DNA of 64,000 bases from Leptospiraceae bacterium (GTDB taxonomy: Bacteria > Spirochaetota > Leptospiria > Leptospirales > Leptospiraceae), in NCBI GenBank assembly GCA_024233835.1, contig JACKPC010000001.1, forward strand, positions 1,612,001-1,676,000. Reading direction: 5' to 3'. The position numbers were made by a program, and so were the translations under genes. Positions 51,735-60,022 of the stretch are shown here, in pieces. The notes beneath the pieces were generated by a model. The model had not been told where the DNA came from. It saw nothing but the letters and a program-made list of their open reading frames with translations, and searched no databases. Position 1 is the stretch's first letter. Each line of letters opens with the position of its first letter.

Positions 51735-53087
51735 TTACTTAGCTACGTATTCTGTCCAGCCCTCATACCATTTATTAGTAGAAGAAGCTCCACCGTAGTA
51801 CTGGGTGTCGGTAAAGAAAGCATCATTAAAATTTGTATCTGACTTTAAACTAGCCGAAGGAGTTCCAACAGAAGCTGCTGTTGAATAATCCGGTTTTGTT
51901 GTAAACACACAGTTATCAGTTGTTCCGGAGCCTGCACTGGTAATGGGCAGAGCTGCTAAAGTTGAACCGCTGCTAATAGCCGTTGCAAGACTCGCACTGG
52001 TACAGGTAATGGTATTAGAAGCAGTCTGTGCAGTTTCAGAAAGAACATTCGTTACAGTAGGACTGGTTGGCTGACCGGTTCCTGCATTTGCATTACACAT
52101 ATAGTTTCCTTTGGAGAAGCCATAAATCAGACCGCTGGTAAAATAGCCCTGCATACCTTCTCTAAATCTCATACCGGCTCCACCTGTAACACCGGCTCCA
52201 ATCAAAGTAAAGTTGGCTACAGAAGGTTTGGAAGTTAAACCTGTAACTGTAGTAGAGGCTTCTCCGTTGTTATGAGAACCATCCATTTCCATACCGTGTG
52301 GGTCAGAAGAAGCTGTTCCACCGCAGGAAGTAGGATACTTGTGTCCGATTAAGAATTGCATTTTTCCGAGGAATCCTTCGTCCATGTCGAAGTCATCGTC
52401 CATACCACCGGTTACCAGGGCGTATTTGACGGTAACTGCACCACCCCAGAATTCAAAACCATCATCCAGACCGCGGTGAACCTGGACATATTCGTAGCTG
52501 GTTCCCGAACCCACAGTATACGAACTGATTCCGTTTAACTCATCACCCGCAGAAACTTCGTTACCGGCAAATTCAACGCGGACATACTTGAGAGAACCGG
52601 AGCTATCTGTATTGTCACCGGAGCCACCGTAATTGGTTTTGTTTGCACCTTCTGTTTGTCCACCGGTACGGGTGTTGGTTCCGCCACCGATAATCACCAC
52701 ACCACCCCAGTCACCGGGAGCACGCTGCCCTACAGTTTTAGAAGATGTGAATACGATAGGATTTGTAGCAGTTCCAACTGCATTTATCTTGGAACCTTTG
52801 TGAATGAAAAGAGCAGAACCTGCACGTCCGTAGATTTTTGTTCCGGCTTCAATCGTTAAGGTTGAATTATTTGTTACATTGATAGTTTTTCCGTCTAAAA
52901 CTACAGTTCCTTTCCAGGTTGTATTTCCGGTAATGTCAGCGGAAACAGTTGTAGTTGCTGATGGGGAAGATAGCGCAAGGGCTGCTAAAGCTGCTGAGTT
53001 GTCTTTTTTACTATCAGCCGGACAATGTATAAGTGAAAAGGAAATTGCGGTGATACTTGCAATTTGAAGAATATTTTTTAGTTTCAT
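51735..53087 (-). CDS. Surface lipoprotein with beta-helix-type repeats
   Basis: The protein has 450 residues from the ATG at 53087, with AGGAG upstream. The lipobox-like LIHC (near residue 25) marks a lipoprotein. The mature part is Gly/Thr/Ser-rich: PGDWGGVVIIGGG, GSLKYVRVEFAGNEV, SSYTVGSGTSYEYVQVHRGLDDGFEFWGGAVTV and DDDFDMDEGFLGKMQFL match a family of beta-helix proteins found in Bacteroidetes and Leptospira, often beside TonB receptors. A substrate-capture role on the outer surface is inferred. It is the first gene of the locus. Confidence 0.8.
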   Translation of the reverse strand: MKLKNILQIASITAISFSLIHCPADSKKDNSAALAALALSSPSATTTVSADITGNTTWKGTVVLDGKTINVTNNSTLTIEAGTKIYGRAGSALFIHKGSKINAVGTATNPIVFTSSKTVGQRAPGDWGGVVIIGGGTNTRTGGQTEGANKTNYGGSGDNTDSSGSLKYVRVEFAGNEVSAGDELNGISSYTVGSGTSYEYVQVHRGLDDGFEFWGGAVTVKYALVTGGMDDDFDMDEGFLGKMQFLIGHKYPTSCGGTASSDPHGMEMDGSHNNGEASTTVTGLTSKPSVANFTLIGAGVTGGAGMRFREGMQGYFTSGLIYGFSKGNYMCNANAGTGQPTSPTVTNVLSETAQTASNTITCTSASLATAISSGSTLAALPITSAGSGTTDNCVFTTKPDYSTAASVGTPSASLKSDTNFNDAFFTDTQYYGGASSTNKWYEGWTEYVAK

Positions 53088-53164
53088 ATAATCTTGTTCT
53101 CCTGATTTTTCCACGGGATTTATAAGAATCCCCTTCAATCTGCATCCGAGGCTACCGGTCTTTA

Positions 53165-53182
53165 GTTACGAAATTATTACAT
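53165..53182 (-). promoter_or_regulatory. Pho-box-like direct repeat upstream of the beta-helix gene
   Basis: On the minus strand ATGTAAT-AATT-TCGTAAC has the 7-4-7 layout (11-base period) of the PhoB box; the second half is a weaker match to CTGTAAT. It lies about 80 bases upstream of the lipoprotein start. It is one of two such elements in this 120-base gap. Confidence 0.35.
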
Positions 53183-53228
53183 AATCATAAAGAATTTTCG
53201 ATTCCCATGTAAGACTCTATTCATATTT

Positions 53229-53246
53229 TTGTAATATTTCTGTAAT
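53229..53246 (+). promoter_or_regulatory. Pho-box-like direct repeat upstream of the 53297 gene
   Basis: TTGTAAT-ATTT-CTGTAAT has the exact 7-4-7 spacing of a PhoB box, with 6/7 and 7/7 agreement to CTGTAAT halves. A TATA-rich -10-like stretch (53256-53262) follows about 10 bases later. It faces the small exported protein gene. Confidence 0.45.
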
Positions 53247-53296
53247 AAGTTCATGGATATATGGATCCATTATATTATTCAAGAATGGTAATGAAT

Positions 53297-53653
53297 ATGG
53301 ATAAAAGATGGACTCTATCAATAATGATAGGCATAAGTATATTCGCAAATAGTATATTAGGCGATACTATTACTGTTATAAAAACAGGTGAGACTTTTGA
53401 GAACGTAAAAGTCAGTGAAGGAGAAGTGGAAGATAAGAAAGGGAAGAGAACAAAAGTTCAGGTGGTAGATTTTGAAGACGGCACACAAAAAGCTTTTGTC
53501 CCGGAATCGGTTACGGTAGAAAAAAAAGAAACTAACTGGAAGAAAGATGAAGAAGCAAAGACGGAGAAGAAAGAAGCAGATGACCCAGAAGCAGATAAAT
53601 ACTCAGCCTACATTTTTGGTGCCTGGGCTTTAGTCTGGCTTGCTTTATGGTAG
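53297..53653 (+). CDS. Small exported protein with charged tail and C-terminal helix
   Basis: About 118 residues from the ATG at 53297 (MDKRWTLSIMIGISIF); ATGs at 53285 and 53291 are also in frame. A signal peptide or anchor is followed by a small beta segment (DTITVIKTGETFENVKVSEGEVEDKKG), a Lys/Glu-rich linker, and a C-terminal hydrophobic helix (AYIFGAWALVWLALW). It may be anchored at both ends. It lies directly downstream of the stronger Pho-box-like repeat. No family is recognised. Confidence 0.6.
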   Translation: MDKRWTLSIMIGISIFANSILGDTITVIKTGETFENVKVSEGEVEDKKGKRTKVQVVDFEDGTQKAFVPESVTVEKKETNWKKDEEAKTEKKEADDPEADKYSAYIFGAWALVWLALW

Positions 53654-53673
53654 ATTAACTAAATCTAAACTAC

Positions 53674-53702
53674 TAAAAAAACGGAGGAAAGAATTCCTCC
53701 GA
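53674..53702 (-). terminator. Terminator after the rhodanese gene
   Basis: CGGAGGAA (53682-53689) and TTCCTCCG (53694-53701) form an 8-bp stem; on the minus strand TTTTTTT follows. It also sits 28 bases after the stop of the plus-strand gene and may serve both. Confidence 0.82.
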
Positions 53703-53711
53703 TTACTGCTT

Positions 53712-54083
53712 TTACCAGACGACGATCCCACCCCTCAAATTATACAAATTCTTATATCCCTGAGAAGCAAGGAAGTTGGCCGCGACCGTGCTTCGGTTTC
53801 CGCTTCTGCAATAGATTAAAACGGGTATGTCTTTAGGAATTTCGGAAATACGGGCCTGTAGCTCACTCATCGGGATAAATAAAGCCCCTTCGAGATGTCC
53901 TTCCTTCCATTCTGCCTCGGTTCTTACATCTACCATCAGGGTTTTGGGATTCTCAGCCTGAATCTTTTGCCAGGAGGCTTTATCTACCCAGGTAAAATTT
54001 TTGCTGTTTTCTAGCGTTTTAGCCGGGGGGGAACAGGCAATAATTAGAAAAACAAGGTTTACTGCTAATAAAATTCTTTTCAT
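53712..54083 (-). CDS. Rhodanese-domain lipoprotein
   Basis: The protein has 123 residues. The lipobox-like LIIAC gives a lipid anchor. The rhodanese domain is complete: MVDVRTEAEWKEGHLEGALFIPMSEL and the active-site loop YCRSGNRS, with the Cys that carries the persulfide. It is a single-domain sulfurtransferase placed outside the cytoplasm, possibly for thiosulfate or redox handling. It is separated from its convergent neighbour by a terminator. Confidence 0.9.
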   Translation of the reverse strand: MKRILLAVNLVFLIIACSPPAKTLENSKNFTWVDKASWQKIQAENPKTLMVDVRTEAEWKEGHLEGALFIPMSELQARISEIPKDIPVLIYCRSGNRSTVAANFLASQGYKNLYNLRGGIVVW

Positions 54084-54163
54084 AGGTATAAAATGAAAAA
54101 AAACCTGTAACTGTCAAATACAAAGAAAGCAACTTGAGAATTTTAAGAAAGCTAAATATTAAC

Positions 54164-54751
54164 TCATATAAGGTTTAAACCTATTTCCTGAGCTTCAACA
54201 GTAAATTCGTCTAAATCAATTTCCCTATTAATTTTTAAAATAACATCGCTCTTCATCGATTCGGATGAGAAAATTTTATTTATTAATTTCATCGGGATTT
54301 CTTTTTCATAGTATTCTTTGGAAAAATCGAAATATTTCTTCTGAGGATCTGAAAATATATGTAATAGCATATTCTTTTCATTCCCATAACTTTTCCATCT
54401 CTTTTGTCCGGATTCCCAAAAGGACAAAAAAGTTGAATATGGAATTGAAAATGCCGGTTCATTCAGGAAATTTCTAATAAAATGATTATCGGTTTCTCTT
54501 TGTTCTGTAATGAACTTTTGGCACTCTTCATTCTGTTGCTTATTGTAAACCTTGATGCCACAATTATTGTTCTCAAATAGAATGAAGTATTCATTTCCAC
54601 TTCCGTCTCTCATAGAAGCCATTTGTTGGTTTAAGTCCCAGGAATGGTTAAAAGAATAGTAACGATACTCCCATTCAGGAGAAATGATTGCGTCTAAAAA
54701 TGCCAATCGCTGAGAAATAAATAGTATCTGTTTGGGTTCTGGTAAATTCAT
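54164..54751 (-). CDS. Hypothetical cytoplasmic protein
   Basis: The protein has 195 residues from the ATG at 54751 (MNLPEPKQILFISQRLAFLD), with AAGGG about 9 bases upstream. It is an acidic alpha/beta protein with many aromatic residues (EWEYRYYSFNHSWDL, YFILFENNNCGIKVYNK) and no signal. The fold is not recognised; the shape recalls small SMI1/SUKH-type immunity proteins, but I do not see a matching motif. Confidence 0.5.
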   Translation of the reverse strand: MNLPEPKQILFISQRLAFLDAIISPEWEYRYYSFNHSWDLNQQMASMRDGSGNEYFILFENNNCGIKVYNKQQNEECQKFITEQRETDNHFIRNFLNEPAFSIPYSTFLSFWESGQKRWKSYGNEKNMLLHIFSDPQKKYFDFSKEYYEKEIPMKLINKIFSSESMKSDVILKINREIDLDEFTVEAQEIGLNLI

Positions 54752-54813
54752 TTGTGAAACCCTTATTATGTATTTAAAAATCAAGAATCGTAAATCTGTT
54801 TAAGTTCTCAAGC

Positions 54814-54850
54814 ATAAAAAAAGCAAGTGAACCGTAAGTCCACTTGCTTT
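54814..54850 (-). terminator. Terminator after the 54883 lipoprotein gene
   Basis: AAGCAAGTG (54821-54829) and CACTTGCTT (54841-54849) form a 9-bp stem; on the minus strand a run of T residues follows. It closes the large lipoprotein transcript. Confidence 0.85.
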
Positions 54851-54882
54851 AGTATATTAGATTGTTCTAACTATTTTACTTC

Positions 54883-57318
54883 TTATTTAGCACATACTGA
54901 ATCTGCAAAACTGGCGACCTGTTTTCCTTCTGAATTTACAGGGTTTCCATCTACGATACAAACAGCTGTACTGCTGGAGTCTTTTGTTGGATCAGCCCCG
55001 ATGTCTGCAAACTTTTTATCTTCATCACTTGGAGTAAAGTCGGCAAGAGCTGTAGCAGCCTCTGTTTTCAGAGCACTTACATCGGTTCCTGCAGCAGCCG
55101 GATTGTATTTTATTGCAACTGAAAGATGTTTCACATAGTAAGAAACTTCACTTGCAGTACCTGTTGTCGAATCTAAAGTTTTAGTACTTAGTTTGGAACC
55201 ATCCGGAATTACAGCTACCGGTTTGTAACTCATGAAGTCATTCGGATCTGCATTCGGATCCTGAACCCAGGGAATATCAAATTGTCCAAAACCCATGTAG
55301 TTAGCCGTAAACATTCCTTTCGCTGTTTTTATTGTAAAAGGAATGGGTTTATCAAACTTAACCGGAGTTCCATCAGCATTTTTTAAGATAGCCTTTTTCT
55401 CCCATTCGTTAGTTCCGTAATTCCAGGAGTAGGTTACAGTTGCTGTAGCCGGATCAAAAATCTTTTGGCATTCATTCACATTGGCAAAAGAAAGAGCTGT
55501 TCCGTGCATACCATAAACAGGTTGGGTAACGATTGTAGAGCCGCTTTTTAGAGTTAAATCTGTTCCTAAAGTATATTGAGTACCTGTGTAACCGACTCCA
55601 CCGGCAGTATAGCAGGCATTTGCATCATATTTGTACAGAGTTTTTGCAGTAGCATTTTCATCAACTTCTTCGAAAATTTCGGCTATTACATTTGTTTGTC
55701 CACCGATAAAGTTTAAGGATTTTCCACTGGAACTCTCTCCTGCTAAGTAAAAGAAATAAAATTGACCGGCGTTAATAGTCAAATTCCCGCTGGTATCTGT
55801 ACAGGTTTTCTTATACGTATTTGGATCGTTAGTGCAGGATTTACTTTTCACCCAGTTTGTTCCATCATATTTAACCACAAACTCTGCGTAGGTAGTCGGA
55901 TCATAATATGTTAATGGAACATCTTTTAAATCGGCAAGAGCAATAGTCTCACGGATTTGACGTGATACACGACCCGGTATAACGGATACGGTATATTCTC
56001 CGCCTACAGTTCCATCAAATTTTACTTCAGTTACTTTTTCATTATCAACAGCATTACTCATCAAGCCGGTTGCCTGGTCATAAAAACTTACACCCCAGCG
56101 ACTTGCCCAGCCTTCCTTCGTTCCACTTTTTACAGGGAACCCGGTATTTAGTACTACACGATTTCCTTCTGCATTGTATAAGCCATAACTATATACAATT
56201 TTTTCAGGGTTATTACGACTGATAATCGATTCCACCGATTTTCCTGTATTCATATCAGGAAGTTGTGTATAAACATAATCTTTGTTCCAACTGGATGTAG
56301 ATACCGGAAAGTTCATATCTCCCTGGCCAGCATTATAAGATAATCTCTGGGTTACTTTTCCGGATTCTCCACCATTTGAGGTTTCTATTACGATGGATTC
56401 AGTTGATGCCGTTGTAATGGTATTTCCATTCATATTCATGGTTACACTGGCAGTATCCCAAATTTTAAGTTCTTCTTTATTTGTTGCAGAATCAGTTGAT
56501 TTCTTCAAAATAAAGATCCCGGACATTTTAGATCCGCTTGCTGCATCATCCAGAGATAAAGAAAGAGCCATTTCAAAAGCTCCCCCGGTTTGCACGGTTG
56601 ACTTTACTCCATCGATAGTAACTTCTTTATTTGTTGGAGGACTTAATACCTTGAAAGCTAAGGTTAATTTGGGTTTGACAACACCAAAGTTCAAGGAGCC
56701 CCACATCTTTACAAGTAGTGGAGGGCCATCGGTAGTAGAGGCCTGAACTGTCCAGTTTGCTTTCTGAGCCTGTCCCTGGGCTCCGCCACTGGAACCACCT
56801 GATGAGGATTGATCCATAGGCATAGTAAATTTGACTTTTCTTGGTCCTTTATCTACCAGATATTTATAACCACTGAGATTCATCATTTGAAAAAATTGAT
56901 CAATCTGTTTTAACTGGTAAGTAATGGGATCCATAGAAAACACTTCAGGCTCATCCTTGGCGAAGTCCCCTTTCGTGGAAACACCATCCGTTTCTGCCTG
57001 GGTAGCAAGAAGTATACTTTTTGCGATACTGGAAATATCAGTATTTTGCAAAGAGCGGATTGCCTGGTTAAGCACAGAATTACTGGTGGTTATACTACTG
57101 GTATTACTTACAATAGAAAGCCGGGTAGGTAATACATAGGAGGTAGCACCATTTGAATTCAGTGCGTTTGCTCCGGAAGCGGCAGGACGATTCATTGCCA
57201 TAAGGGCAATTGCCATATTCTGATCATCATTCTTCTTTTCTTTTTTACAATTAGCAAATGAAAAAATTGTTAGAAGGGAAAGAGCCGAAACAATATACCT
57301 AACATTTTTAGGCATCAT
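54883..57318 (-). CDS. Very large exported lipoprotein
   Basis: The protein has 811 residues from the ATG at 57318, with GGAG 7 bases before a double ATG. The lipobox-like SFANC gives a lipid anchor; a Lys/Asp-rich linker follows. The rest is Thr/Ser/Gly-rich beta structure with Asn-rich loops and low-complexity stretches (SSSGGSSGGAQGQ). It includes cysteine pairs (KSCTNDPNTYKKTC). No named domain is seen. It is likely a surface or periplasmic protein of a Leptospiraceae-specific family. Strong expression is suggested by the good start site and terminator. Confidence 0.7.
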   Translation of the reverse strand: MMPKNVRYIVSALSLLTIFSFANCKKEKKNDDQNMAIALMAMNRPAASGANALNSNGATSYVLPTRLSIVSNTSSITTSNSVLNQAIRSLQNTDISSIAKSILLATQAETDGVSTKGDFAKDEPEVFSMDPITYQLKQIDQFFQMMNLSGYKYLVDKGPRKVKFTMPMDQSSSGGSSGGAQGQAQKANWTVQASTTDGPPLLVKMWGSLNFGVVKPKLTLAFKVLSPPTNKEVTIDGVKSTVQTGGAFEMALSLSLDDAASGSKMSGIFILKKSTDSATNKEELKIWDTASVTMNMNGNTITTASTESIVIETSNGGESGKVTQRLSYNAGQGDMNFPVSTSSWNKDYVYTQLPDMNTGKSVESIISRNNPEKIVYSYGLYNAEGNRVVLNTGFPVKSGTKEGWASRWGVSFYDQATGLMSNAVDNEKVTEVKFDGTVGGEYTVSVIPGRVSRQIRETIALADLKDVPLTYYDPTTYAEFVVKYDGTNWVKSKSCTNDPNTYKKTCTDTSGNLTINAGQFYFFYLAGESSSGKSLNFIGGQTNVIAEIFEEVDENATAKTLYKYDANACYTAGGVGYTGTQYTLGTDLTLKSGSTIVTQPVYGMHGTALSFANVNECQKIFDPATATVTYSWNYGTNEWEKKAILKNADGTPVKFDKPIPFTIKTAKGMFTANYMGFGQFDIPWVQDPNADPNDFMSYKPVAVIPDGSKLSTKTLDSTTGTASEVSYYVKHLSVAIKYNPAAAGTDVSALKTEAATALADFTPSDEDKKFADIGADPTKDSSSTAVCIVDGNPVNSEGKQVASFADSVCAK

Positions 57319-57665
57319 AAAAATCTCCATAGGAATAAGATAAAATCTTTTTAGCTTCACTTTTTAGGTAATGTTGTCGCATCAAGTAATTTGACCAACA
57401 AAAGCGATGTTAATATTTTTTGGGAAGAAAAAAATATTTTTTTTAATCAATTTAAATAAAAAGTAAAAACTCAGTGAAAGACGATTTATAGAAGTTAAGG
57501 TATATAGGAAAATAATAAATATTGAATATATAGAAATGAAAAAATTTTTTTATAAGAAACTACTATAATATAAAGAGGGTCTATCATCAATTATAAAGCA
57601 ATAGTTTTAATAGATTTTGCTACTTGACTTTTATTTTAAAAAATATGAATAGGATTGGAAAATTA
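57319..57665. other. AT-rich intergenic region
   Basis: About 350 bases with very high AT content between the large lipoprotein and the paralogue array. It should hold the lipoprotein promoter, but no clear -35/-10 pair stands out. No frame or hairpin is evident. Confidence 0.4.
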
Positions 57666-57842
57666 TTAGCACAGAACTATTTGGCTCGCACTTTCCTCAG
57701 GAGTCTTCGTCGTTTCAGTTTTTGATCTGCCAGGGCAAATACTGGTTCTACTACCAAAAAGGGATACACTAAGGAAACCTGCTGTAAGTCCTGCACTAAT
57801 GGCGAAGCTTTTTAAAAATAGAAGTTTGAATCTGCGTTTCAT
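57666..57842 (-). pseudogene. 5' fragment of the tail-fibre-like exported protein family
   Basis: A 58-codon frame starts MKRRFKLLFLKSFAISAGL, continues TAGFLSVSL exactly as in the full paralogues, then switches to unrelated residues and stops. It is too short to be a whole copy. It is preceded by the family's conserved leader. It appears to be the start of a deleted array member. Confidence 0.7.
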
Positions 57843-57900
57843 TTTCCTGTCCTTGTTTGATTATTTGAGTATTACTATATATTACCTGTTTCTTATTCTT
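57843..57900 (-). promoter_or_regulatory. Conserved leader of the array (copy 1)
   Basis: On the minus strand GAAACAGGTAATATATAGTAATACTC leads to an ACAAGGACAGG ribosome site just before the ATG at 57842. The same leader, with few changes, precedes the genes at 60023 and 62862 and the degenerate copy near 59930. The TAATATATAGTAAT stretch is a candidate -10 region. Confidence 0.6.
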
Positions 57901-57915
57901 TGCCCTTTTTTCTCT

Positions 57916-58031
57916 TTAAGGAGTAACGCTGAATGAGATACCATCCAGATTAATATGAGTAGCAGTAGTAGTAGCTTTTAAATCAAGATACACCCCCAAA
58001 CTATAAACATTCAGTTTATGAGAAAAACCAT
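57916..58031 (-). pseudogene. 3' fragment of the tail-fibre-like family
   Basis: The minus strand reads GFSHKLNVYSLGVYLDLKA and ends INLDGISFSVTP then stop, nearly identical to the gene cut by the right edge (63793-64000). Homology breaks at 58031. It lies directly before copy 1 of the leader, the same 3'-end/leader/5'-start order as at 63640-63900. Confidence 0.75.
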
Positions 58032-58121
58032 GGAGGAAGCTTTTACTCAGGCTCATTAGCAGAGGTTGAAACCTGCCGGTACTAGTATACTATGATTTTT
58101 GTATTTTTGTAAAGATTATTT

Positions 58122-59402
58122 TTATCCATTCGGGTTTTTAATTATTTGGGTATGCTTGCTTATTTCTTCAAAGATATATGGATTGAAAATCTGATTTGTT
58201 TCCAAAAGTATTTTATCAATTTTTTTTATTCCAGAGTTTATGCATATACTTTCCCATTCACTTTCTATTGTCTGAATCATTGCTCTGATTATCTCTATAC
58301 TTTCCTCTTCTGATAGCAAATAGTTTTTAGATGAAGATAAACAATTAATTAATAGACTTCTATTATCCTGTCCGATGATTTTCATTGCCTGTCCTGCCAT
58401 ACTTCCACTTCTGGGTTGAGGACAAATATCATAAGCAGGTGTAAGCTTATATTTTTCTCCATCCCAAAAAGCAGCATGATTTCTGGCATGATCATCCGTA
58501 TTCCCTACAAGAATATTAAAAACTAATCGTTTAAATAATTCTTTTAGAGTATTTTTAGGTGAAGAAAACTTATGGCGAATCAATAAAGCAAAATCTTCGT
58601 AGCTTGCATAACGTGCTTCCATTTCATGTAAATTTAAAAGAGTCAGGGCGGATAACATTAATTTTCTCGTCCATGATTCCCCAACCCTCTTTCTATCAAA
58701 TCTTTTAACTAAAAGCACATCTTTATTTAACGAACTTTCTAATTGAACATCAGCCACATCAATACCACATTTTTTAGCCAGCTTCATTACAATATATTCA
58801 GCTCGAATTATATCATAATAATCATCACTACTCGAAAATTTAGCGATGAATTTTTGATTAGAACTATTTATAAAAACTTTAGGTCTGGCTCCACCTATAC
58901 TTGTTCCATGTAGCAAAGCCAATGTTAAATCATAATTAAGTTTTTTACCCTCTTCAATATAACTAACCGCTTCTAATAAATCTTTTAGTTTTATATCATT
59001 CTGTAATCTTGCGATATAATGTTCCGAACTTTCTTGAAAGTCCAATGCACCGATTCTATCTGAGCCGGACTTTAGAAAAAAAGTAATTTCATCCAGTTCA
59101 TCATATTTATCTGAAATCATACCTGAGTTATAAAGTGCATGCAGAATGACTCTCCTTCCCCAGGCATCAGGGCTTGCATCTCGAAGACAAGAGGCTATGT
59201 TATGTTTGGGAGAAAAGGTTCCTTTTATCAATGGTAGCTCTTCGGGAAATATTGCAATAGCCTTTGGGTTGGAAAGGTAAGATTGACCGTAGGTAAAATA
59301 ATATTTTTCATTTACATTTTGAACAACACCTGCAACAGTAGGACTTGCTTCTTGTGGTAAGAAAATCCAGACGAAGGCTTTATCCTTAGAAGTTGTCATC
59401 AA
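58122..59402 (-). CDS. hipA: HipA-type serine/threonine kinase toxin
   Basis: The protein has 426 residues. The kinase fold has the P-loop-like HGTSIGGARPK (165-175; Ser168 sits where E. coli HipA autophosphorylates), an ATP Lys in FIAKFSS, catalytic NILVGNTDDHARNH (Asp304 region) and the metal Asp in LTPAYDICP. HipA phosphorylates glutamyl-tRNA synthetase or related targets and causes dormancy. Its start overlaps hipB by 17 bases. It lies between fragments of the exported-protein array. Confidence 0.92.
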   Translation of the reverse strand: MMTTSKDKAFVWIFLPQEASPTVAGVVQNVNEKYYFTYGQSYLSNPKAIAIFPEELPLIKGTFSPKHNIASCLRDASPDAWGRRVILHALYNSGMISDKYDELDEITFFLKSGSDRIGALDFQESSEHYIARLQNDIKLKDLLEAVSYIEEGKKLNYDLTLALLHGTSIGGARPKVFINSSNQKFIAKFSSSDDYYDIIRAEYIVMKLAKKCGIDVADVQLESSLNKDVLLVKRFDRKRVGESWTRKLMLSALTLLNLHEMEARYASYEDFALLIRHKFSSPKNTLKELFKRLVFNILVGNTDDHARNHAAFWDGEKYKLTPAYDICPQPRSGSMAGQAMKIIGQDNRSLLINCLSSSKNYLLSEEESIEIIRAMIQTIESEWESICINSGIKKIDKILLETNQIFNPYIFEEISKHTQIIKNPNG

Positions 59403-59709
59403 GGTTCACATCCTTTGAATGAACTTTAGAAGGTAAAAGAGAAAGAGTTTCTTTGTTCTGTTCCAATAACCTTAGAAATTCTGTTCTGGACTCAGTAAAA
59501 AGAGAAACCTGTAAAATAACTGCTGTTTCAAAATACTTTCCTATAGCAATGGAAGGCTCTCCTTTCAGTATACCCTGTAAAGTAGAACGAGCAACACCCA
59601 GTCTTTCTGCGAGTTCCTTTTGTGAAATCTTTTGTTTTCGTCTTTCTTTTTCTAAAATTTGTGAAAAAAGAGTAAGAGCTTCATTTGCTAAAGGAGATAA
59701 GTTTTTCAT
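59386..59709 (-). CDS. hipB: HipB-type helix-turn-helix antitoxin
   Basis: The protein has 107 residues. The Cro/CI HTH reads KISQKELAERLGVARSTLQGILKGE (about 24-48). It neutralises HipA and represses the operon. The N-terminal helix is Lys/Arg-rich. A promoter and an inverted repeat lie directly upstream. The C-terminal tail (about 70-107) is longer than in E. coli HipB (88 residues). Confidence 0.9.
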   Translation of the reverse strand: MKNLSPLANEALTLFSQILEKERRKQKISQKELAERLGVARSTLQGILKGEPSIAIGKYFETAVILQVSLFTESRTEFLRLLEQNKETLSLLPSKVHSKDVNLDDNF

Positions 59710-59711
59710 AA

Positions 59712-59759
59712 TGTGACCTATATATCAGTCATATTATAGGGTTATGTCCAAAATATCAA
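59712..59759 (-). promoter_or_regulatory. hipBA promoter and HipB operator candidate
   Basis: On the minus strand TTGATA (59754-59759) and TATAAT (59733-59738) are spaced by 15 bases. ATGTGAC (59711-59717 on the plus strand) and GTCATAT (59728-59734) form an inverted repeat with 10 bases between, one mismatch, overlapping the start of the transcript. This suits autorepression by a dimeric HTH protein. Confidence 0.55.
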
Positions 59760-59767
59760 GCATATTT

Positions 59768-59930
59768 TTAATTACAGGTAGCTCCATTATCAAATGTAAC
59801 CCAATTTGTGCCATTGCAGTAGCAGGGCTTACTCATCGAAGCTTGACAAGAGAGACACTCATCACACCAAGACAAAAGGACATGCCGATGATAAAAGGTT
59901 TCAAAAAGGCTTTATCTAGGAATGGTGGCT
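59768..59930 (-). pseudogene. Frameshifted small exported-protein remnant after leader copy 2
   Basis: After a leader copy the minus strand reads KPFLKPFIIGMSFCLGVMSVSL (signal-peptide-like, ending as in the paralogues) and then stops by frameshift. In the next frame it continues QASMSKPCYCNGTNWVTFDN and ends GATCN-stop. One lost base explains both halves. It appears to be a short family relative. Confidence 0.45.
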
Positions 59931-59985
59931 TGTTTGTCTATTTGAGTATTCCAATATATTACCTGTTTCTTATTCCTTATCGCAA
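59931..59985 (-). promoter_or_regulatory. Conserved leader of the array (copy 2)
   Basis: Nearly the same AAGAAACAGGTAATATAT...ATACTCAAATAGACAAACAAG string as the other leaders, but the ribosome-site part is lost. It precedes the frameshifted remnant. Confidence 0.55.
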
Positions 59986-60022
59986 TCAACATTGATGCTT
60001 ATGGATATCCTCTCACTTCATA

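Noticed and set aside
59744..59995. 83-codon plus-strand frame upstream of hipB
   Set aside because: It runs antisense to the leader and remnant of the array; no family match.
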